DNA from: Ceratobasidium sp. AG-K
Lineage: Eukaryota; Basidiomycota; Agaricomycetes; Cantharellales; Ceratobasidiaceae
Assembly (NCBI GenBank): GCA_037039685.1
Contig: JAWNGF010000011.1
Span: 1,951,233 to 2,015,232, forward strand
Direction of reading: 5' to 3'
Length of the DNA: 64,000 nucleotides
A program made the translations under genes and the position numbers. The notes under the pieces were generated by a model. That model searched no databases. It saw nothing but the letters and a program-made list of their open reading frames with translations, and had not been told where the DNA came from. Below, one piece after another: positions 48,592-60,336 of the stretch; position 1 is the stretch's first letter; the number at the start of each line of letters is the position of its first letter.

Positions 48592-50254
48592 GATTTGGAA
48601 TTCAAGCCCAAACCGCCTGCTGAGAGTGTCAAACTAGGTGACCATGCACGGAACGGAGGACAAGTGCGAGGGTGGTGTGGTGGTCATATAGGGCGTTGGG
48701 CAGTCCAGGCAGCTCCAAGACAGTGCCTATCGAAGCGGTGTCTGCAATCAGACCCCTCGGGTTCCCGGGAAGCCCGATCAGGACTGAATTGTTGTGCCCT
48801 GTCATCGGATCTCTTGGCAGCGCTACCCCATCACAGGTCATTCTTGGTTCACTTACTCGCGCTCCAGAGTCCAGAAACAAACTCACCCCCTTCATAAAAC
48901 TGGCCCATAGCAATGCACAGGGTACTCTCACAGGTGAGAGTGGCAGATAGCTCTGGAAACTCTGTGCCTTTAGTCTGTAATCAACGTCGAATGAAGTGCA
49001 TATTATACGCATTGGGTTGTGTAAGCGAGCCAATGATATTATAGATTCGACCAAGACGACGGAAGCCAAGCTAGCAAACCACTTAAGAAAGCAAATTGTA
49101 TATGGCCGCATTTTCACTTACCCCAATGCTCGCTGAAAGGAATCTATTATCAAGTGATCTCAAACCATAAACCAAGCGGTGCCATACACGGCTCTCATTC
49201 CCTACATTCGACAAGAATTTGCGAAGTGGACGCATCCATCGTGTTCGAAATTCAGTGCCTTATGTAGGCTGTGAGGTCTCGACGTATGCGCTTGGCCCTC
49301 CCACCCCCTCGGTTTGCGTGTGCGTCAATCAATCTCGCTCCGTTGCCATTAGGCGACCGCTCCGCGAGATTCAAAATCTCGACTCTAAGACACGTGGCTG
49401 CAGAGCGATCATCCACTCCCGCCTTTGACAATATTCCATTGCAACGCGCATGAATATATGAGCAAGTATTGGTTTGGGTACAAATCATGCGAATTTCGAT
49501 TGGCCCCCAAAGTGACATCGGTATTTTTTCACCTGACGTGCGGAAATTTGCAAAAAGTTACCCAGATTTTGGGTTGTTTGGAGCGCACAGTCGAAGATGA
49601 GGTTTCGCAAGTAAATTACACCGCTGCCCCCTTGACACCTGGTTTCCAGCTTGAGTGGGGTCCAGCCGGTTTCCCGCGTGTGATCATTTCGGATTCCGGA
49701 GAAAGCGCGCATATCAGGATTCCGACAAACCGGGCACCCAGCTGTTTTCCGGCTGGTAAAACCTGTGAGTGGAGCCGAAAAAATCGCATAAAACGGCACC
49801 ACCGGGACGAATCGAACCGGGGCAGCGTTAGAGTAATGGTTGCGTCATCCTGAGCCAATAACCACTTGGCCAGTTTTCCTTGAGATAAATACATCCGTTC
49901 ATACCTATAGCCTTTGAGCCAAATATTTCTAGCGGCCAGTTTTCATACCCAAGGTATGTTCTACGTAATTATTCCAAGGGTTTCTAATACTCATCTCAGC
50001 TGCCTTCCACCACGCTGCTCAAATAACGTTGTTATCTATGCTGGATATCGCGAACGCGAACCGTGTGGCGGCTTTGCTCTTGAGTATTTGCTGTGCTATC
50101 CTCATTTGATATTATCACCAGCTTGATTCCAGCCTGATGACCCCCAAGCTGGAAACTAGAAGACCCTCAAGGAAAATTTCGGTCACGCGCCCGGTAGGAA
50201 TCCGGAACAGCGCCTCTACTCAGAAAAATGCGGGCAATTGGGGCAGCGGTGTAG
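48592..50254. other. Region upstream of the membrane protein gene up to arm B
   Basis: A 162-codon minus-strand ORF (48629-49117) starts MRPYTICFLKWFASLASVVL, a plausible signal-anchor. It could hold 5' exons of the preceding membrane protein, but the join is not clear. From 49120 to 50254 I see no gene. Near 49640 and 50150 there are inverted copies of GTTTCCAGCTTG, perhaps a degraded mobile element. Confidence 0.35.
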
Positions 50255-53200
50255 AATGTGTGAGCCAAACAAATGCTCACCGTGTCGAGCGCTCGGCGCT
50301 TGTATCTATAGTCCGCTCTTATTTTATTGGCCCACTGCCGAACCACCTCCCTACGTTCTCTCACACCCTACGACATACTGTTCGCCACCTATGGACTATG
50401 ATAGCTTTCTACCTAGATTAGGGGGAGAAGAGGTTTACCTTGAGTGGGCGTCGACTCTAGCCGCTCAAGCCATGCTCGGACTGACTTTCGCGCCGACACC
50501 ACTGGCCGTTGGCTTTTGGCGTGGCAAACAAGAAGTGGACGAAGGGTTGAAGGAAGCTATGATCAAGGCCATGGAATTTCGTAGTTTTGATTGCGTCCAA
50601 AGATGTGAGTATCAGTAACTAAATACACCATATACATGATTGTTCGCTGAGCTCCGACACACGAGTAGATATTCAGAACTATGCATATCCCACCACCAGC
50701 TCTGAGCCTTCACACGCGGTTCAAAAGAGTAGGAAAAATACGAACAGTATATTACTCACTGGCTGATGTTATTCTAGAGACTGCATCACGAGCCGATTTG
50801 GTGGCATCGTTTAACGACACTTACATCGGACCAGCGGTCCAGGGCCTTTACGAGTACCTTACTCATTGCGACGAACGATTTCACGAACCCAAAGTCGAGA
50901 TATATGGAAAGTTCTGTTCCATTGTTCAAAGCTCGGGCACCGGCAAGTCTCGTACAATCGTTGAGGTAGGACGAATCCGTTTTTTGCTGGGTTCCTTGTT
51001 GAATAAGAGACCGCATAGCTTATGCGGAGCAAGGTTCTGGGAGTATACATCAACCTACGATCCCGTCGGGAGAAGAATTCATATCCGCCACGAGACCACG
51101 TTCCCGCGCGGATCTTGACCGAGAATCTGTCCATCTCGGCGGAGGAGTATTCGGACAGATGTGTCGCATTGTTCGCGGCGATCTTCACTGTGGTGGGACG
51201 GCATCTACGCTCCATATCTGAAACAGAAGCCCAGTGCTCGGAAAAAATCCTGGATTGGTCGAGTAAGATGGCCGATTTCGAGTCAGGACTCCGCAAGTCT
51301 TTTTTTAAGGACGTGGATAGAGAGTACAAGAGAGTGAGCGAGCCGCATACACCCTGTTTGATGTGTGTTCACAGGGTTGTCGAACCTTACAGTTTGCAAA
51401 GGATATTCAGGCGGTGAGGGATCATTTGAGATGTGTTTCTGACCGTTGACATTTTTTGCTTCCAGGAATTCCCGCTCATTGGCCATGAACCCCTGGAGGC
51501 GGGAATCAAGGACCTGACGATTAGGGGTGAAGGTAAGGACCCATATGCCAATAGTCCACCAGTCGCTCCGCCAATGGGAGCTTCGTTAAGTGGCGGAAGT
51601 AATGAGAGTAAAGGAAGTAAAGAAGACGACGGTGGGTGAAGCATATGCTTCTCCTTGTCGAATCCAGTGGCATTGACATGACCGTACCCAGTAACCGAGA
51701 GCCCGCAGTTACGCGGCGAAGCCATCCTCCGTGAGGCGTACAGAAAGTTGATTCACGCCAGCAGTGCCTTCTTCAGTAACGGATCCCATGAGCCCAAACT
51801 AGTGATCGCTTTCGACGAGGCTCACATACTTGGTGAACCCCAGAACCACTTTCGGCCGTCGCACATTTTATGCCGAGTGATCAGTGGGTTTTCTCGTATG
51901 CAATCGCGCATATCCAATTGGGTTGTTTTCGCGTCCACTGCCTCACGGGTGGCCAATTTCTCGGCTCCTGCACACATTCGTACGCCTTAACCTGCCAGTG
52001 GAGGTAGTAGGCTGATTTCAGTCTAGATCCTTCTCTACGAGTTCGCCGAGGCGGTGAAGACCTTTTCCCTCCTTACTCGGAGTTTAACTGGGATCAGTTG
52101 GCCACCCCGCTAGGGGACATCGATCTGAGAAACGCCGCTCGCCTCGAGTACATCATGGGGTTCGGCCGACCATTGTGAGTGCATAACTCACTTACAATTT
52201 CTCGCATGTTGAAGCAACCTTGGAAGATGGAAGTCCACAGCTCCTAGTTTAGGGTCCGCCCACGAATTGTTGGACAATGCTGGCGTAAAGCTCTGCAACA
52301 ATACTTTTTTCGCTCCCTCTGATCCGTCGCAGGCCTTCGCCGTCTTGGCCCAGCGATTTTGTCTCGACATCTGCTTCGGTCACTCCAAGGCTATCGGCTT
52401 TCAACAGAAAGCCATATCTAGTCACCTTCGCATATGTCTGGACACCACCGACGATAGAGTTTGGCAAGACACCCTCTACCCATCCGAGCCTCTTCTTTCC
52501 TGCGCTGCTGCTCGGCTCTTGCACGATAAGGATATCTCTGGCAACGCAGGAAGAAATTTAGGCGACTCGATTCAGTCTCTGGCGCTAAATTTGCAGAATG
52601 GATTGATCGAAATGGGCAAAAGGGGTGAACTCGTATCGCGCATTCTGTACCTGGTGGCTAAAGACCTTCTCGTACGAAAAATCGAGGCTCAATCTCATCC
52701 CAACACCAGCCTTGGGACAACAACCCATGATCCATGGACAGACGAGGAGCTGCTGGACTGTAAACCGGTTCCTGTTATGGATTACCTCGCCTTTATGTTC
52801 GGTTCGGCGGTTCGGGCAACGGCGGGCAACGTATTCGAGAATTGGTACATCAACTTCTCTCACTGGATACACATGACGCGCGATATCGCGGACAACGAAA
52901 CAAATCCACCGTGAGTGTTCCTTCGGAGTGTCTTGGGGATAGCGCTAATTGTGTATGCCCATCGAAACAGAATGCATATGTGGCTTACGCGTCAATGGGC
53001 TCGCTCATGTGCCATGCAATGCTGTCATAACCAGGCCATAATCGACAAAGTCATCCCGATGTACAAGTTCCACTCTGAGATGGACACAACTCCTTGCGTA
53101 TCCTATATACTTGTCTCAGATCGGGCGAGAATACAATCAACGCAGCACGCTCTCAACTCGATAGCCCCTAGCAATCTGAACATCACCAACCTAGGCCATT

Positions 53201-53645
53201 CCTACATCGCGATCCTTGCGGACCTACGGATTCCAACCCAATCTCTGAGCTTGAGTTTAACCGGAGAGAAGGAATCCCAGGCGTTGCGAATCTACGCCCC
53301 AGGGATCGACTCGAGCACGTACCCTTGGCTGAAGGATACTCTTCCATCATTCGCTCAGGATCTGCGGGAGATTTTGGATATCCAAAAACGCAATTTACCA
53401 GGATCAACCAGGCTCTCCCTGAGAAAGCGATTTCAATACGGTCAGACAAGGGAGAGCGAATCTATTGAATGGGAGACACAGAGTTGAACGAGCGGTGGTT
53501 GCGAGCGTATTGTGTAATATATGCATAGCGCTCTGACCATGAATGTTGGGTTCACAACGTGCGGGCAGCGCTTTTGGCACTTGGTCCATGTACGGTAGTT
53601 GGTATCCCGTGTTTACTCACCTTTGTCACGTTGTCCCATCTGGTG
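50255..53645. repeat. Inverted duplication, arm B (about 3.39 kb)
   Basis: Reverse-complement partner of 33815-37185, with the arms separated by about 13.1 kb. Homology begins near GCCAAACAA (about 50267) and ends near CACCTTTGTCACG (about 53625), then fades. Introns match as well as exons, so the copying was at DNA level and recent relative to the P450 array. Confidence 0.9.
50391..53487 (+). CDS. P-loop NTPase of an expanded agaricomycete family, copy B
   Basis: Nine exons: 50391-50604, 50700-50965, 51019-51333, 51375-51413, 51466-51631, 51692-51979, 52027-52174, 52215-52910 and 52971-53487, giving 882 residues in perfect phase. The first acceptor (50699) is the least certain; an alternative using GA|GTATCAG with a TTCAG acceptor is also in frame. 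It begins MDYDSFLPRLGGEEVYLEW. Walker A is SSGTGKS (149-155) and Walker B is VIAFDEAH (DEAH 375-378), separated by KNSYPPRDHVPARILTEN and a short disordered Ser/Gly/Lys insert. The C-terminal half lacks a named domain. Exon frames are intact and differ from copy A mostly by synonymous or conservative changes. A role as a STAND-like or effector-like ATPase is speculation. Confidence 0.85.
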
Positions 53646-54503
53646 CCTTCGCATAGCCTGTATTAGTTTTGTCTCTTAGTGATTGGTTCATGCGCCCTTG
53701 TAATCAATATGGCGTTTTTATTTTCAAAAATATTGGCGTTACGCGATCGATGCATGCCTCGGAGTCAAAGGGGCGAATAGCAAGTGTCTCGCTCAAATAT
53801 TCCGCCGTTTAAATTTTCCTTTTACGATTCTTCGGGCGCTCAACTCGTGAGCTCCCGTGTGTTTCAGCGTCTCGGCGCTGATTCTCTACCCCTACCCTCC
53901 GGACTTCCCGCCCCCGCCCCTTCAGAGCAACGAGGCAATCGGCGTTCTCTTCACTCTGTCGTTGGACCTCAATCCTCACCCTTTTCTACATAGCATCACT
54001 TTTCCCATACATGCATTCACATTTCGGCCTGTATGCGTGTACTTTGCATCCTGCTCTACCTCGTCAGCGGATAGAATGTATGCACCACCGTACAAGCGTC
54101 GGGGGCGAAGCTGCCCCCAATTCAACTAGTTAGCGACGTCAGACATGCCCTCAAGTCATTCAGCCCTCTCCAATAGCACCGAGTTACACGAGATAGTCCT
54201 CTACGATCGTTTAGTCATTGAGATGGGGTTTCAAGCGCGCGTACGTATTCCCTCTTGCGCCTTTGCATATCCCAATACAACAACATATGACTTCAATGTG
54301 ATCATTCTTTGATTGGACCCCATATCGAGTCAATTGGCGAGAGAAACCTTTCCAAGAAATGCACTTTGTAAAACTACAATCAATTCGTAAAAATCATAAC
54401 CAAACCACTCTACAAACAAACGCCTGCGCATACCACGAATCACACATACATCATAAACATACAAAATCCCCAGAGTCAACGCTCCACATCTAACCAACGG
54501 TCC
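53646..54503. other. Intergenic, no gene seen
   Basis: Two short overlapping plus-strand ORFs (69 and 90 codons) near 53784-54129 are proline- and serine-rich and unrecognised. The last 200 bp is AT-rich and is probably the 3' flank of the F-box gene. Confidence 0.4.
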
Positions 54504-57500
54504 TCACATGATCACACACCCCGCCCGATCATCCTGCCTCGGCCTCCACCGCGGTCCAGCCCGAATCCCACTCGCACCCATCCCACCCTCGGTATTCCTC
54601 CGACTGAGTGTACCAGCCCGACGCCGATCAAGCACCCCATCCACTGCCTGCCAACTCCAATACGACTTTAATACCACCCGACTCTCATCGCACTCGTCGC
54701 CTTCAGTCGCCCCGTCCCGCGCATCGACGTACCCCATCCCCCGCGCGGCCCAGTCTCGCGTCCCGCGTCGAGGTCGGACGGAACTGATGGGTGGTAGGCC
54801 AGAACGTGCGACGTGCCGCGTGTCGGTCGCTGCGATTTCCGCTCCGGTAATGGACCGGGCTTTGGCTGCGCAGACGAAAAACCGCACGACGCGGTCGTCG
54901 ACTTGAGTTCCGTCGACCGCCAGGACTTGGAGTTTCGGACACGCCCGGACGAGTTGAGCGAGCGCGGGAGAGGTAAGTTGGGGGTTGGCACAATGCGAGA
55001 GGAGCAAATGGGTAAGCGCGTGTCCGGGATGTGACGAATCGGCGCGCATGGCAATCTGGATCGACTCTTCTTCCTCGGTTTCTTCCGGCGGCTCCTCATC
55101 TTGCATAGGTGGGGTAAGGGCGTCCAGCACCTCATCACCCACACCCGTCTCTTCTAGATCTAGTCTTCTAATTCCTGGCGTCGTCCTCAAAAGCCTGACC
55201 AACCCTAGCTGGGCGACCCCGGCGATCCCAGCAACCTCGAGAATCTCCAAATTCGGCACACCATGCGCGAGAGCGCCCAACCCCCCATCCGTCAACCTCC
55301 GACATCCGCTAAGGTTCAAATGCCTCAACGCCGTCAACCTTCGATAAAACGGTCCAGTCAACGTAGGGTCCAGCCCCGCCTCGCGCGCCGTCAGAGTTAC
55401 AAACTCAGCCTGGTCCTGCACAAGCTCGACATCCCCACGCCGAGCTCGAGCCCATCGTTCGATTTGAAGCACCTTGGCACGTTCGATTTGCGAAGCGGTC
55501 GGTTGAATCTCGACGTACGCCGCGATGGACTCGTCCCATACGCCCCACGACCCGGCCAAATCGAGCGTTTCGAGCATGTGTCCGAGGGATTTGCCCAAGC
55601 GCTTGAGGGAAATGGTGTCCACATAGGCGTACCCTGCGATATGGAGCGTCTTGAGTTTGAGGAGCCCAGTGTTGGGGATGTATGGACGGGCGACGCCGCA
55701 AATGTGTGCGATGGCTTCGGGGCCGAGGTTCTGGCAGCGGGAAATGTCGAGGTAGGTGAGTGCGCGGCAGGTGGTGGAGAGGATGGAGCAGGTTTCGTCG
55801 GTTACGGCTGGTAGTGCGCGGAGCTCGAGGTGTGTGAGCAGAGGGCTGGCCGAGAGGAGGGCGTGGAGGGGAGAAGAGGTGATTTGCATGCACGAGGTAA
55901 GGATGAGTCGGGTTAGGTTGGTTGTATTGGGTGGAAGGGTGGGTAGGATATCGTAGCGGGTGAGTGAGAGTAGGGATTGTACCATCGGGACGTCTGGTTT
56001 CACGACCACGGTGGTTGGAGAACTAATCCAACGGGCTAGACGCTCGACATGTCGCGGAGTAATTCGTGCAAATCCACGTAAATCGAGTTCGGTCAAGCAA
56101 GGTCCCGCGGCCTGGAGCAGTCGCATCATTCGTTCGTCTTGGGCCTCCAGCTGAGCCCGACCCGGAACGTCCTTGACCTGGGCCCGAACAGAAGACGGGA
56201 CCCAGTTGGTATGGACCGGAATTCCGACTCGAGGAGGGACGAGCGAGGCATATCGAATCTTGGACCAAAACGAACCGTCGTGGGCGACTGCGTGCCAAGT
56301 TCGAGAGACCTAGCGCCGAAACACAAACAAACCCATATAAACCTTGCAAATTCTATTTTTCATCTCGACTTACCCGTGCTGTACCTGCAATGGCTCTCAA
56401 CCCGGCTGCCTCGCCGACCCACTTGTTGAGCTCGTTCCCAGCTCGGCCGGCGCTCCAGGTTCCGTTCTTGATTTCTCGCTCAAAGTCTTCGACATAGGAC
56501 CTCGCCAGATGAATCAAAACCAAGACATGCAACTCGCGTGGAAGAGCTTGGAATCCACCAGCTGGCTGTACCTTTGCTTCAAGCTAGGCGCAAATCAATC
56601 ATCTCTGGCTCCAGTCCTAAATCAAAAAACGCGCACCAACACGTCCGAGGAATCTTCACAACTCGGCTCCTCGGCCTTGTCCTCGTCCTCTTCAAACCCA
56701 AACGTGAACCCGAAATAGTCGCCGGGCGCGGTATCGGCTCGACCCAGGACCGGACGGACGACTTCCTCCTTGGGACCGGGCGTATCGACTGGTGTATTCG
56801 GACCCAGCCAAGGACTTGATCCGGGGAGTCTCGCATTTCCCGGACGCCGGACGATCGTGCTCGATGGGGTCATAAACGCCGACGCAGGCGTGCTCGTCCC
56901 GCTCGCCACGCCAGAATTCAACCCGGACCTCGAGCGCGATGCCTTGCGCCTAACAAGCGCCCCAAGCCCTTTCAAGCTCAACTTGCGCGCCAAACCAGGC
57001 ACGGGCGAGCTGGACCCCGAGCCGGATTGGCGCCGACGATTGACAGCGTCCTTGATCGAGCTAAACGAGAGACCCGATACGGCGCGGGAGCGGGGCCTTA
57101 GTCGGGACGGGCGGGGAGTAGGATCAGAGTCGCCGTCAGCTTCGGAATCGGCGAGTGGCATGATCGAGGGCAGGTTTCGAGGCGGTTCTAGCATGCGATG
57201 CTGTCTCGAAGACGAGGGACCCGACCCGGATGGAGTGCCGAAGCTCGTGTCGGGTGGAGTGCGAAACTCGTGTATGCCGGCGTCTAAGTCGCGCAGCACG
57301 TGTACGTGGGTGGGAGTAGGAATCGCTCGCGACTTGCCCTTGTACGACGACGGAAGCGGCGAGGATGGGCGCTTGGATCGTTCGGGCTCGGAATCCGAGT
57401 CGGGGTGGGTATCGGGTGGAAAGGAGGTCGGGATCGGAGAGGTGGGCGGGGAGGTCAGGTAGCCCGTGCTCGCCGGCGAAGTGGGCGCTACGCTCGTCAA

Positions 57501-57689
57501 TTGGCCCGACGTCTGGCTAGGCGTGGGCGACATGTGTACCGCCGAGGGCTGAGGAGACTGCATCGACGAGACGTGGGGAGGGGACAGCCCGAGCTCAAAC
57601 TCGAGTTCATCAGCAAAATCTACCGCCAAGTTTATCGGCACGTCCAGTCCAGAAGGCGACGCAGAAGTCGTGCTCGCGGAGGTGATCAT
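54504..57689 (-). CDS. F-box / leucine-rich-repeat protein with C-terminal CaaX box
   Basis: Three exons: 57689-56637, 56583-56374 and 56309-54504, giving 1022 residues with exact phases. Residues 1-351 are disordered and Ser/Pro-rich, with a Leu/Lys/Arg patch (LARKLSLKGLGALVRRK). The F-box starts at about residue 362 (ALPRELHVLVLIHLA). It is interrupted by a Gly/Asn/Lys insert and ends in VSRTWHAVAHDGSFW. Leucine-rich repeats of the FBXL type follow (LTELDLRGFARITPRHVE, LTYLDISRCQNLGPEA, LRHLNLSGCRRLTDGG). Such proteins recruit substrates to SCF ubiquitin ligases. The last four residues are CVIM, a classic prenylation box, preceded by a basic stretch, which predicts attachment to a membrane. 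Methionine at 57689 is the first ATG of the open frame. Splitting it into separate N-terminal and LRR genes would lose the F-box. Confidence 0.87.
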
Positions 57690-58818
57690 CGTCGACAGGA
57701 GCTGGTCCTCGTCTGCGAGAACCCCCAGGATTATCGTTGTCGACTCCACTCCCAGAGCAGTATATTTTTGTCCGTGTGAGCTGTCGAATCGGGTGGGGCG
57801 TTTCTCCCACACCACCTCGGAAAGGGTTCCTCTCGTGGCTGTGCTCGCGTGGGGCTCTTCGATCTCATTTAGGCCACGTGCCACTTTGCGCCAGCCTTCT
57901 TTTGGATCGCGCGTTGGGTGTGCTTGCAGGGCGTGTCTGTGCAGTCCAGATGTAGGAATATATCAATAAATGACCTCCCTGCCATTCGTTTGAGTCTTTG
58001 AAGAGCAACTAGGTTTTGCTCGAGTTGGCGCCCGATGGGTCCGCTTCGGCATTTTGCTCCACTTTGATCCCAAGATCCCAGGCACGCATTCCTCCAAGGG
58101 GTTATCGGGACTTGCGGCCATGCGCGCCAAGCCGCAGAACTACACAATATGCCGATCCACGTGCATGGTGAAAGGTCGCAAATAACCACTTCTCGTTAAC
58201 CCTGTACCCCCTAATACATGAACCCACCACCGCCATCTCGAATACCGAACTCGTCACTCAGAGTGATCCTAACCGGCCCAAAGACCGCAGATTCAATGAT
58301 CTGCAAAATGGCATCTCAATCAGCCCAGCGGCGAACCCTCGAAAAATGCGAATCTCAGGAAATTTAAAGGAATTCTGGTTAAGCACACAATTACAGATAT
58401 GTGGCAGGACACAATAAACGCCATTATATCGGGTTGAGACGCACCTGACGATTCCCACTGCCTGAAAAAGTTTGACGAGTCCAAGAAGCTGCTCATAGGA
58501 GAGCCAAGGTAGGAAAGTCTCGATCCAGGGAACGACCATTGGGCGGCACAATCGGATTTGCATATAAGGGAGCGACCACGACAGCCATGGTTGACGATTA
58601 CAACCCGATGCTCATCTAGTAATCGCCCGCTCACTGCCAGCGGTCGCTGTCCAACTGTTGGGGACGAGAAAGTCAAGGGAAATAGAAAATTCGGATAGAT
58701 AATTGCCTTGCATTGTTCTCCTTAACCACAAATGAAAATTCCGCTGCTCGTTATGACCAAGCGCCTCCAGCGTGCTCAATAGATAGTATACATAAGATTG
58801 TGACATACACATACATGC
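57690..58818. other. Region between UTP11 3' end and the F-box gene start
   Basis: No exon series is recognised; the ORFs are 66-118 codons on the minus strand and overlap each other. The right-hand part is the 3' flank of UTP11, and the left-hand few hundred bases should hold the promoter of the F-box/LRR gene. Confidence 0.4.
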
Positions 58819-59986
58819 TCATCGTTTGCGCTCCGATCGCCACTTGTAAACCCTAGGTGCATAATCCACGTCGCCTTGCTTCGCAAACTTGACTTCTCCG
58901 TGCTTCTTCTTGCTACCGCCATCGTCATCGTCATCGTCGTCCTGGGTTCGTTCTGGACCACGAATTTTAGCTCGCGCACCGGGCGCCATGAGAAGTTTCT
59001 GCATTTCGAGTTCGCGGAGAGCGTGCCGGAGGGCCGTTTCACGTTTGAGGCGAGCAGAGAGCTCTTGGAGTAGGGACAGGCGATGTTTCTAAATCAACCT
59101 ATGTAAGAAATGCCGACGCAATGGTATTTTACGAACATACTTTTGCCTGGGCCTGTCGTTTTATCTCCTGTTTTTGTGCCCGCTGTGCTGCGTACTTGTC
59201 CGAGCCGTCGTCTTCATCCCCTTCGTCTTCATCCTCAACCATGTCAGATCCACCATCTTCGCCATCCTCGTCCGAAATCCACCCATCGCTGTCGGCTGAT
59301 CGGGATTGAGTGCTCCCCGAGGGACCAGTATAATTTTTTGCTGCGAACAACGATTGGGTCAATTTGATAGGCTAGTCGAACGAAATACACTCGGTCGTAC
59401 CGGCAGCTTCATCGTCAACAAATACAATGTGCCTCGGATTTAGCGCAACCGCCTTTTGTTTGCCTTTTCGCGCACGTCCAGTGGGAGAAGGTAGAACGCC
59501 GGCCTCACGCAACGTCTCCAGAACGTCTTCGTCAAGGTCGTCCAAATCCTCCGGTTGGGGTACCAAGTCCACCATCGACGTTAGCTCAGCTTTGATAGCG
59601 TCTATCCTCTGCCTAAAATTTAACTGCGTGCTATATATCTTGAGCACCCACTCACCTTTTGGCCCTTCTTCCGAACCGTCCTCAGATAGCCCTCATCCTG
59701 AGTCTTCAACACCTTGACCATATCCTCCGGTAATGCCCCCTCTCCCCGTTGTCTATACTCCACCCCACGCTGCGTCTTCTTCCCGCTCATTCCAAAGTAG
59801 AACTCATCTCGGTTTCTCGTCTCGGCTTTTGAGCTTGAGTGTCCGAATTCGGTCCCGTTTAGAACGGTAGTCGCGTGCGCGGAGGACATAGTCTTTGTGT
59901 TTCTCGAGGAGGCCGAGTTTAGAGCGGTGTGAAAGCTGGGAACGCTCTTTGTGTGAGCGTCGATGGAGCGAGTTGCGGAGAGGCAT
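58819..59986 (-). CDS. UTP11: UTP11 small-subunit processome protein, disrupted reading frame
   Basis: Three exons: 59986-59656, 59608-59141 and 59088-58819, about 355 codons. The N-terminus MPLRNSLHRRSHKERSQ and EKHKDYVLRARDY are hallmark UTP11 sequences. DEFYFGMSGKKTQRGVEY and HIVFVDDE follow, then an acidic tract, and the C-terminus is YKWRSERKR. UTP11 binds the U3 snoRNP/90S pre-ribosome in the nucleolus. Two defects are visible. An extra A near 59811-59813 (GAGAAACCG, where GAGAACCG would keep the frame) shifts translation into TGA at 59804. An in-frame TAG at 59372-59374 lies between ECISFD and PIKLTQ. Exon 1 is 331 nt, one over phase, as expected from the extra base. This is either a defective allele or sequence error in an essential gene. 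Confidence 0.85.
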
Positions 59987-60336
59987 GGTAGCGGATGAGA
60001 TGAGAAATATGGCGGAAATTTCCCCTGGTCACGTGCATGTGATTCTCGATCAGTCAGTGTGAATTTCCAACAAGAGCAACGATGCTTTATCTACGACGAC
60101 CAAGTCATTAATGCTCGAGCACTAATCATCAATGGAATAATCAAAACGTACTACGAGCGGAAGCACCGGTATGGCCCCGGCTGAAATCACTATCATGCGT
60201 GATGACTCTCCATACCACCCTATTATGGGACATCCTTATCCATCCCCATGAGCTAAGATCAAATCGCCGAGCGCCCGTCGCTCCGCTGATCGTATCTCAG
60301 CCTGAACTTGCTCCCAACCATCATCACCTCTCACTG
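59987..60336. promoter_or_regulatory. Divergent intergenic region between UTP11 and the NACHT-WD40 relic
   Basis: UTP11 reads leftward and the NACHT-WD40 gene rightward from this 350-bp gap. A TCACGTGCATG motif (an E-box core, CACGTG) lies about 60030-60040, near the UTP11 start. No TATA box is obvious. Confidence 0.35.

Noticed and set aside
49780..49860. tRNA-like sequence (minus strand contains GGTTCGATTC, like a T-loop)
   Set aside because: No matching T-stem, acceptor stem or anticodon arm could be formed around it.
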